Source: JABDGZ01 sp964483785 (GTDB lineage Bacteria > Omnitrophota > Gorgyraeia > Zapsychrales > Fredricksoniimonadaceae). Taken from it: DNA of 13,464 nt. Shown here piece after piece: positions 6,404 through 13,464 of the stretch (position 1 is the first letter of the stretch; every line of letters starts with the position of its first letter). A model generated the notes under the pieces. That model did not search any database. It was not told the origin of the DNA and was given only the letters and a program-made list of their open reading frames with translations. The stretch covers positions 1-13,464 of the forward strand of contig CAZACW010000062.1 of assembly GCA_964483785.1 (NCBI GenBank), written 5' to 3'. The position numbers and the translations under genes were made by a program.

Positions 6404-9400
6404 ACCCAACATATGAAGAAATATAGACTTAGATCACATAGACAGGCTGTTGCTTGGGCCATTTTAACCGCCTTTTTGTGCACATCCATCCAGATGCCGG
6501 TTTTTGCCCAAACAGACCCCTTGCCTTTTATGCCCAAACCCGGTGTGATGGTCCAGCTTAGCCCGCGGTTTTCTCCTGCTTATTTAAAAGGCATTGTCAT
6601 CCATCCGGAAAACGCCCTCAAATTCGACTTTATCATCTATAGGGGAGATCAGCCCTTAAATGATGCCCAAAAAAAGGAAGAATACACCAAGCTCACCAAA
6701 TATTTCCTGGCCTCTTTAGCCATCCCGGATGATGATCAATGGGTAAACCTTTCACCATATGAGAAGGACAGGATCATCCAGGAGGATTTTGGCAAGACCG
6801 AGATGGGCAGAGACCTTTTGGCCCAAGATTATTTATTGAAGCAGATCACGGCTTCCTTGATCTATCCGGAAGATCATTTGGGCAAAAAATTCTGGGACAA
6901 GGTCTATGCCCAGGCCCAGAAGCAATATGGAACGACCAACATTCCGGTCAATACTTTCAACAAGGTGTGGATTTTGCCGGATGATGCGCTGATTTATGAA
7001 AAGGGCCGTACGGCGTATGTCCTTCGCAATCATTTAAGAGTCATGCTGGAAGAAGATTATCTTTCCTTGGCCAAACATCAGGGCCTCAAGCGCGCTCCAA
7101 AGGACACCCTTCATACATTAAGCTCTCAAATCATCCGCCAAATCGTGCTCCCTGAACTGGAGCGTGAAGTCAATGAGGGCCAAAATTTCGCACCCTTGCG
7201 GCAGGTGTACAGCGGTATGCTGCTGGCTACCTGGTATAAACGCGCCTTGAAGGAATCCTTTTTAAGCAAGATCTACGCCAACAAGGCCAAGGTCAAGGGT
7301 GTCGACCAGGACCCCAAAACCAATGAGGCCATCTTCCGCCAATATTTGACCGCATACAAAAAGGGCGTGTTTAACTTTATTAAGGAAGACGTGGACAGAT
7401 ATACCCATGAAACCATGCCGCGCCAATATTTCTCCGGCGGGGCGGATAGTTACAGCGCCTCGCGGGCCATGCTGCATGAGGACCCGATCAAGGTCGAAAC
7501 AGCCATTGCGCCTGACCAGGCCCAGGCCGTGGAAGGCGAAGAGGTCCGGGACGATTATGTCGCCATTGCAGCCAACGTGGCCGGCACGAACGGCTTTAAC
7601 GGACTCCGCCATTTCAATCATCCTGCGGCCGTTGCAGCAGGTTCTGCGGATAGGGCCGTGATTGCTGAAGTCAAATTTGAAAATAGCAGGGCTGATAAGA
7701 AAATTTTTGAGGTGGATCAAGTCATTCAAGCCATTGATGCCATAGCCGTCTTTTTCGGCGACCACAAGTTTCGAGGCGTCCAACCCCATAGTCGTTGGGC
7801 CGGTTTCATGAGAGCGCGTCATGATTTGAGGGATATTGCCATAGGCTTGGCCAGTGAAATTCCGTATTCAAGCTGGAATTTTATAGCCGTGCCACGCAAT
7901 GACCCTCAAGGCATGATGGTATTATTTACCATGAATGAGATCTATAGGGATACCTTCATGCAGTGGTTGCAGCGTCAAAAAGAGCATTACCTTGCCATAA
8001 GCAATAATGCCAGGTGGTTTAAATTTGAGCGGGACGGAGCGTATTGGCTGAACATAGCCCATCAGCTGCCTTTAAAAGAATCAGATAAAACAGAGTCACT
8101 CGCATTTACTTATGATGTTTTTATGGCGCATTTAAATAACAGGGACTTTGATCTCATGCAAGCATATATCTACGCACGATTGATACCTTGGACCAGGAGA
8201 AAATTAAAAGAATTGATCGAAGAAGCGAGGCATGATGAGACCGGTCGCCTAAGAGACTTTCAGGCTGAATTAATAAGTTTACAGCAAAATTTGCCGCCCG
8301 CCCCGTTATTAGAACAGCCGATAGGGGAGTTTTTTCAACGGGAAGGCATTGCTCAGACTGATTATAGGATTTTAGAAGTAGGCGGTTATTTGGAAACACC
8401 ATTGGGAGATTTTATCCCGGAACATACGATTGATAAAGGGGTGGTGAAAGACCATCGAGTCTTGGCCCAGCGTCTCAATGCTATTTTAGGAAAATATGAT
8501 TTCGAGTTGGGCATGACGCGTGATCAACTCGCATTAATCGAACATCTTCGTCATGCGCCTCTTTTAGATCATCTGGTCAGGATGGTGATTAAAAAGGATG
8601 AAGTGCCGGGGCCTGTCTATACTGCTTTAAAGCCTTATTTGGACATGCCCATGATCGACTTTGTGACGGACAGGGAGGCAGAACAAAATATTCGACGCAT
8701 CCCCGGGGTCAGTGATTTTAGGATGGGGGTACTTAAAAGCAAATTGGACCAAATGCATTTAAGGCTGGGCATGACTGAAGCAGAAGCTCTGGCAGCAGTT
8801 TCCAGTCCGGCCATGACAGCGGGCGGCCAAAATCCAGGACAAAACGAGGCGATGACGGTCACGTCCGATCCGGATGTGCAGAAATTTTTGGATGGTCATC
8901 CTGATCTTATGCCTGGGACAAAGTTGAGCTTTGGGTATGCGCAAGGGTATAAGGGCAGCAATGGCTATCAACGAGTTTCAATTGTGTTTCTCAATTATAG
9001 GAAACTCCTCGATGGCACAATCGTCGGCATTGTTTCTCAATCACAGGGAGAATTTCCTGTTTCACTGATCAAAGACATCAAGATAGATGCGGCGATGGAG
9101 GTGGATGAAACAGCGTTAAGGGGATTTGAGAAATATGTGACAGAATTGAAGGCTGGTCGAGTGCCCTATGCCTTCTTAGCAGGAAATTCATTTCGGGACC
9201 GGTATAACAGCGAAGTTCCTCCAGCAAAGCGTATAAGCTCAGAAGGTTTTGAATTCCTTTATGACCAATTGACCCTGCGCATTATGGGTGTGGTTGATCG
9301 GCAAGGCCCATTCAGAGACAAGGATGCTTTCGGCGCCAAACTTTTTGAAATCGCCGATGGCATTATTGTGGAATACAGGAAAAAGCTTGGCGAACCAGAA

Positions 9401-12400
9401 GCGCCTCAGGCCTCACCCGGATCTGTGGCGGCGATTAATGTTGCTGCTTTGATTCAAAGATTGAGAGAAACCACAGACGAAAGCACAGTGGATGCTGTAT
9501 TTGCCGATTCAAGACGATTGCCGTTGGAAGAGCGATTAAGGTTTTTGGCAGGAGCTGTTCAATTTAATACCATTTATGACGTATTTTTGGCTTTAAACAA
9601 TGTCCGGGCCCTTCTTTTAGATCATAGCGAAGAAGTCAAAAGGATTTTTAAACCCGTTGCTGACAGGCATTTCAGTAGTCTTCCAGATCAACCCATTAAA
9701 AGGGTCTATCAACATACATTGTCCATGATGAACACAGATAAACAAAAATTTAAGAATGCCGTAGGCTTACTGAGAGGTTTAATATTTGAGATTAGGGATA
9801 AAGATGTTTTTAAAACGCCTATATTGGCTGCAATCGGCAGGGTGACCACTGTTGATTTTAACCGCGCGAGATTCGACGAAACCTTGGAAGGCTTTGATCT
9901 GCCAACCGAATATGCTGATCAAGCCCATGCCCTTTTTACAATTTTTGTGAATGAAATTTCCTGGCAGCACAATGATATAAATTTGGGCACAAGATTAGCG
10001 GGCATGACATCTCAAGAATTTTTCGCTCAATTTTCCGAATTTTTGGATAATCTTGTTCCTTCATTTTTGAGTAATCTCTTTCCCAGCCAGGCCATGGTAT
10101 CTACCTTTCGAGTAAAACCACCTGTCGAGATTGGAGTTCCCATCACAGTTTCCGAATATATCAGGTATATCTTGCTTAATCGTCGAGTGACTCCGCTTGT
10201 CGATGTCATCACGCCTGGAAAAACGTATCACCGTGTTCTCATAACTGTGGGTATTAATGATATCAAAATTGACGAAAACAATATACTCATTCCCAGAAGC
10301 GATGATCTGAAAATCGTGATAGGCAACCCTGCCATGGTGGCCATTCCCAGGGCGTTAAAAAGTTCATTAGAAAAAATTCCTGCCGAACACGGACGGACCA
10401 GGGCCGCGGTGACTTACATCCTTAAAAATTGGGGAAACATTAATCAATATGCCCAAATCCGGCAACGCATTGGTCAAATCAGAGGAGATATCAGGCCGAA
10501 TGAAGAGGCATTTCTCAATACTTTAAATCAATTAGAGCAGATTTTATTTGATGCAAAAATCGAACATGAAATATTTGAAGGCAGTGATGAAGTGGCTATG
10601 CAAGTCATCATGGATCAAACCCCAAGGATCACGGTCACAGACGCTGTGGCAAGATTTTTGGCCATTGATGATGGCCTTGGCAGGGCAGCCGTTCGAAAAC
10701 TCGCCCAGGCAGAATGGTCCAAACGCAATCCTCCCCAAACAAATACAAAAGCTAAAATTGCCGAAGCAGAGAAGGTCCTTAATGGCATATTGAAGCAAGA
10801 TGAAGACCGGCAAGATTATGAACAGATCTTAAAACTTCTTGTTACGGATGAGGGAAAGGAAAACTTGAAAGACGCGGTTGTGGCCCAAAATCGAAACCTT
10901 GACCGGGATGCTCATGTGGCGCCGGCCATCGAAAATGTCAGAAGGGCCAAATTAGAGGAATATAGAAAAAGTTTTTTAAGCACCTTGCAATCCAAATATT
11001 TGAGGATGCCGCCCGCCAGTTTGAGAGAAAAAGAGTATTATAGTGATCTCTTAAGCTTCAATACCTTGCTCGAAATAGCCTTTTTGGAAGATCTTGAAAT
11101 CCATGCCGTCATTTTGGATTTAAACATCCGTGTTGAGAACATCGATTTGCTGGAACTCATAGGGCAATATATTGGATTATTGGTTAATAATAGGATCGTG
11201 ACCTTGCCCAGATTGGCCGATGAATATTTTGGGTCAGGGGCCAAAGGTCAAAAACATGATGATCAAATAGATGCGGTCGGAGCCGCCCTCGCCGCGATCA
11301 ATGGGCGGTTCCACGGATATCTCACACTGCAGCACATGGATGCCACTGCGGCCGACCGCATGGAAGCCAGAAATTTGACAAGACAAGCCGCCATCGAGAA
11401 TCTGACCGCCTATGCCGCCCTGCCTGAAATTCATGAAGCAAAGGATTTAGTCAGGCATGTCGCATTGAAAGCGCAAACAGATGAAGCGAAAGCTGAATTG
11501 GCCATTCAAGCGAGCATCAGGCGTGCGGTTGGTCCTGAAGGGAGCATTCAAGCCTGGCTGCATGATATCAGTCATCATGAAACCCAGCGGACCGCAGGCC
11601 TTATAACAAAGGTCCCGTTGGTCATCGGCCATTACAGGATCCATTATGTTGATGATGATAATACGCGGGAAGTTTTGAATGACCATATTCTAAATACAAC
11701 TGTAAAACCCATACGGGAGGCCCTGGAACGTTATCTCAGCGCGTCCCAAGCCCCTACCAAACTGGAGTATCCGGGTATTTCCGAAGTTGTGGTGCCTAAT
11801 TTAGGTTTTCTTTATGTACGGCGGTTTACAGATGACATCATTATTGTAGATTATACGTCCAGTCTCAATAAAAGGATATTATCAGGAAATATCGCCCCTA
11901 ATAATTTTTTCGGGATGGAACATTTGGCCGAATTTACAAGTGAAAGAATATCAAACTTTTATAATTTTACGCATCGCCGGGATTTGCGCATACTGCCGGT
12001 GGAGGTTTTATCCCGCAACGAGGCCATGCTGGCGCTGACATCCAATGCCTCCATTCTTAATACGGACATGGACGAATTTGGTTTAACCGATTCAACCTTG
12101 AAGGCCCTCAAAGAGAAAGGTTTAGTTTCTTTAAAAAATATTTTTGGGAGATATCCGACATGGAACGATTTATACACCCGCGATAAAGTAAAAAGAATAA
12201 CGATGGATGTCGCAGGTGATATTATCCGCATGTTCCGCTCATATGGGTATTATTTTCCGGGCGATCCTTTGGCGCTGACTTATGAAGAGTTGGAAGCTAT
12301 GGACATCAACGTCATCGCCGGTCGATTGCGGGAAGCATGGCAAGAGACAGAGGAAATCCCTTCATCTTATAATTGGAATCCTGATGAAATTAGAATATTA

Positions 12401-13399
12401 AAACGCAAGCGTGTTATAACCCTATTAGATTGGAAAAGCACAATGTTCAATTTGGGTGATCTGAAATTGCCTGAACAGTTCGCCCTGAGCGGGAAGCTCA
12501 ACCGGTTTGTAAACACGTATTTATTCAGACCTCTGAAGAATGATGCCACTGTCCAGGCAGAAAAATGGCGTGCCAATGTCGCTGGATTTTTATTAAGAAT
12601 CAAGGATCAGACAACAAAGACAGGTGGCCAGGTGCGGATTACCTTTTATCAAAGAGATTTAAGTAAGGTAGAAGATCCTCGAGAGTCTCCCATTGCCGGC
12701 ATGCTGCGCTATGTGGATGTCCCTTCAGAACATGTCCGTAAAGCCTATGTAGATTTGGCCTATAGCGAAGCATCCATCATAGGGGCCGATGCCCGGATAT
12801 CATTTAAAATTCCTGGCCCTAACGGAAGTACGCAATCCGTTACAATTTTTCGGAATTATATCGAAAATATCGAAGACGTCAAAGGTAAGGTCCCTACGGC
12901 AGTCCTTAAAAGCACATCCGTTGCTGACCTTTTACGCGGGATTTCAGAATATGCCGGGCAAGCGAAGCTATTAGGATTCTTTGGGTCAGTGACCTTGGAT
13001 AGATTTGTTTCAAGTGATTATTTAAGATTTAGTGATCCTGAAGCAATGTTGACTAAGATCAAGAGAAGAATCGTCAGAGCCCTTTTAGTGAATTACCCTG
13101 GAATTGTGAATTATTTTAGGACGGTCGACCCTAATATCAGCGCCCTTTATGGTGTCAATGCCAGTTTGGCCATGGTTTCAAGCCCAGAGCAAGTAGTTGA
13201 CAGGGCCATGAATCCCGGCGGTATCGACATGAACGCCGCCAATTTGGCCATGATCATCGAGCGCGACGGCAACGGCGTGCCTTTGCCCCTGGCCCAGCAG
13301 GACATGGCCCAGATTGCCCGCATGGAGGGTCTGGAGCCGGAAATTCTCTCGATTCAACCTGCCATCAGCACTCCTGTTTTTAACGAACTTCTACGCTGA
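6392..13399 (+). CDS. Giant secreted protein of unknown function, conserved ends and variable-looking core
   Basis: One uninterrupted frame of 2335 codons; I do not recognise a characterised function. Residues 8-39 form a signal peptide: basic KKYRLRSHRQ, hydrophobic AVAWAILTAFL, then VFA before Gln40, a signal-peptidase I site. Cys30 is in the hydrophobic stretch without a lipobox. An N-terminal module (about 41-350) contains PKPGVMVQLSP, LSPYEKDRII, GRDLLAQDYLLKQITASLIY, TTNIPVNTFNKVWI, LRQVYSGMLLATWYKR and YFSGG (346-350). It resembles an N-terminal region I recall from large hypothetical Omnitrophota proteins. The core (about 400-2250) looks mostly helical, with no obvious catalytic motif and no further membrane segment. 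The C-terminal module (2263-2335) carries SSP, NPGGIDMN (2274-2281) and DGNGVPLPLAQQDM. The mature chain has no cysteine, fitting life outside the cytoplasm. ATG 6413 (residue 8) is an equally possible start and gives a more typical signal peptide. Confidence 0.9.
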   Translation: MGSLTQHMKKYRLRSHRQAVAWAILTAFLCTSIQMPVFAQTDPLPFMPKPGVMVQLSPRFSPAYLKGIVIHPENALKFDFIIYRGDQPLNDAQKKEEYTKLTKYFLASLAIPDDDQWVNLSPYEKDRIIQEDFGKTEMGRDLLAQDYLLKQITASLIYPEDHLGKKFWDKVYAQAQKQYGTTNIPVNTFNKVWILPDDALIYEKGRTAYVLRNHLRVMLEEDYLSLAKHQGLKRAPKDTLHTLSSQIIRQIVLPELEREVNEGQNFAPLRQVYSGMLLATWYKRALKESFLSKIYANKAKVKGVDQDPKTNEAIFRQYLTAYKKGVFNFIKEDVDRYTHETMPRQYFSGGADSYSASRAMLHEDPIKVETAIAPDQAQAVEGEEVRDDYVAIAANVAGTNGFNGLRHFNHPAAVAAGSADRAVIAEVKFENSRADKKIFEVDQVIQAIDAIAVFFGDHKFRGVQPHSRWAGFMRARHDLRDIAIGLASEIPYSSWNFIAVPRNDPQGMMVLFTMNEIYRDTFMQWLQRQKEHYLAISNNARWFKFERDGAYWLNIAHQLPLKESDKTESLAFTYDVFMAHLNNRDFDLMQAYIYARLIPWTRRKLKELIEEARHDETGRLRDFQAELISLQQNLPPAPLLEQPIGEFFQREGIAQTDYRILEVGGYLETPLGDFIPEHTIDKGVVKDHRVLAQRLNAILGKYDFELGMTRDQLALIEHLRHAPLLDHLVRMVIKKDEVPGPVYTALKPYLDMPMIDFVTDREAEQNIRRIPGVSDFRMGVLKSKLDQMHLRLGMTEAEALAAVSSPAMTAGGQNPGQNEAMTVTSDPDVQKFLDGHPDLMPGTKLSFGYAQGYKGSNGYQRVSIVFLNYRKLLDGTIVGIVSQSQGEFPVSLIKDIKIDAAMEVDETALRGFEKYVTELKAGRVPYAFLAGNSFRDRYNSEVPPAKRISSEGFEFLYDQLTLRIMGVVDRQGPFRDKDAFGAKLFEIADGIIVEYRKKLGEPEAPQASPGSVAAINVAALIQRLRETTDESTVDAVFADSRRLPLEERLRFLAGAVQFNTIYDVFLALNNVRALLLDHSEEVKRIFKPVADRHFSSLPDQPIKRVYQHTLSMMNTDKQKFKNAVGLLRGLIFEIRDKDVFKTPILAAIGRVTTVDFNRARFDETLEGFDLPTEYADQAHALFTIFVNEISWQHNDINLGTRLAGMTSQEFFAQFSEFLDNLVPSFLSNLFPSQAMVSTFRVKPPVEIGVPITVSEYIRYILLNRRVTPLVDVITPGKTYHRVLITVGINDIKIDENNILIPRSDDLKIVIGNPAMVAIPRALKSSLEKIPAEHGRTRAAVTYILKNWGNINQYAQIRQRIGQIRGDIRPNEEAFLNTLNQLEQILFDAKIEHEIFEGSDEVAMQVIMDQTPRITVTDAVARFLAIDDGLGRAAVRKLAQAEWSKRNPPQTNTKAKIAEAEKVLNGILKQDEDRQDYEQILKLLVTDEGKENLKDAVVAQNRNLDRDAHVAPAIENVRRAKLEEYRKSFLSTLQSKYLRMPPASLREKEYYSDLLSFNTLLEIAFLEDLEIHAVILDLNIRVENIDLLELIGQYIGLLVNNRIVTLPRLADEYFGSGAKGQKHDDQIDAVGAALAAINGRFHGYLTLQHMDATAADRMEARNLTRQAAIENLTAYAALPEIHEAKDLVRHVALKAQTDEAKAELAIQASIRRAVGPEGSIQAWLHDISHHETQRTAGLITKVPLVIGHYRIHYVDDDNTREVLNDHILNTTVKPIREALERYLSASQAPTKLEYPGISEVVVPNLGFLYVRRFTDDIIIVDYTSSLNKRILSGNIAPNNFFGMEHLAEFTSERISNFYNFTHRRDLRILPVEVLSRNEAMLALTSNASILNTDMDEFGLTDSTLKALKEKGLVSLKNIFGRYPTWNDLYTRDKVKRITMDVAGDIIRMFRSYGYYFPGDPLALTYEELEAMDINVIAGRLREAWQETEEIPSSYNWNPDEIRILKRKRVITLLDWKSTMFNLGDLKLPEQFALSGKLNRFVNTYLFRPLKNDATVQAEKWRANVAGFLLRIKDQTTKTGGQVRITFYQRDLSKVEDPRESPIAGMLRYVDVPSEHVRKAYVDLAYSEASIIGADARISFKIPGPNGSTQSVTIFRNYIENIEDVKGKVPTAVLKSTSVADLLRGISEYAGQAKLLGFFGSVTLDRFVSSDYLRFSDPEAMLTKIKRRIVRALLVNYPGIVNYFRTVDPNISALYGVNASLAMVSSPEQVVDRAMNPGGIDMNAANLAMIIERDGNGVPLPLAQQDMAQIARMEGLEPEILSIQPAISTPVFNELLR

Positions 13400-13410
13400 A
13401 AAACTGGACA
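13399..13410 (+). repeat. Degenerate half-copy at the stop codon of the giant gene
   Basis: AAAAACTGGACA, starting with the last base of the TGA stop, matches the left end of the adjoining palindrome (AAAAACTGGGACA) with one G missing. A partial unit also precedes the other full copy at 6251-6270. Confidence 0.4.
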
Positions 13411-13464
13411 AAAAAACTGGGACACATTGACTTTTTTAAGAAAAGTCAATGTGTCCCAGTTTTT
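13411..13464. repeat. Palindrome copy 2, cut by the window edge; possible terminator of the giant gene
   Basis: Identical over 54 bases to 6272-6325 and in the same orientation. The left arm is 13411-13435, the loop TTAAG is 13436-13440, and the right arm from 13441 runs into the edge one base short of complete. It begins 12 bases after the stop codon, so in RNA it would form a terminator-shaped hairpin; the T-tract is only partly visible. Confidence 0.95.

Noticed and set aside
6470..6484. Cys30 as a lipoprotein acylation site
   Set aside because: The preceding residues TAFL do not form a lipobox, and a better signal-peptidase I site (VFA before Gln40) follows.
11254..11295. KHDDQIDAVGAAL in the giant protein, similar to a motif near the end of phage terminase large subunits
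   Set aside because: No Walker A or B motif or other terminase feature is present, and the protein has a signal peptide. The match is too short to carry meaning.

Overview
The window reads as a piece of a bacterial chromosome, probably from a metagenome-assembled contig. Both edges look like assembly breaks: the left edge cuts a gene and the right edge stops inside a repeated palindrome. The giant secreted protein on the right resembles large uncharacterised proteins I recall from Candidatus Omnitrophota (OP3). I recognised this by eye, without a database search, so the lineage is a moderate-confidence guess. Nothing here is phage-like, and there are no tRNA, rRNA or CRISPR features.

Positions 1-6181 hold a compact, GC-rich housekeeping block, all on the + strand, with gaps of at most about 40 bases and one 4-base ATGA overlap. 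In order: the 3' part of a YvcK/CofD-type UDP-GlcNAc-binding gluconeogenesis factor, HPr (ptsH), enzyme I (ptsI), a sugar-phosphate-type nucleotidyltransferase, S-adenosylmethionine synthetase (metK, GTG start) and S-adenosylhomocysteine hydrolase (ahcY). YvcK, HPr with both phosphorylation sites, and enzyme I suggest PTS-based control of carbon flux and cell-wall precursor supply. MetK and AhcY make SAM and clear SAH, two steps of the activated-methyl cycle. The spacing suggests one operon.

Positions 6182-6391 are non-coding but dense in structure. A nested 25-bp palindrome begins right after the ahcY stop. It is followed by a half-copy and then a full copy of a second 25-bp palindrome with a T-tract. 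Both full palindromes could end ahcY transcription. After them come a weak candidate promoter, a 13-bp bulged inverted repeat, and a small hairpin that pairs the Shine-Dalgarno of the next gene.

Positions 6392-13399 are one uninterrupted 2335-codon gene. The product has a clear signal peptide, an N-terminal module (about residues 41-350), a long unrecognised core that is mostly AT-richer, and a short GC-rich C-terminal module with an NPGGIDMN motif. The predicted mature chain of about 2296 residues has no cysteine. Twelve bases after its stop codon, the second palindrome recurs as an exact 54-base copy in the same orientation and runs off the window. The giant gene is therefore bracketed by direct copies of one palindromic repeat. 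This gene and its flanks are the best candidate for undescribed biology here.
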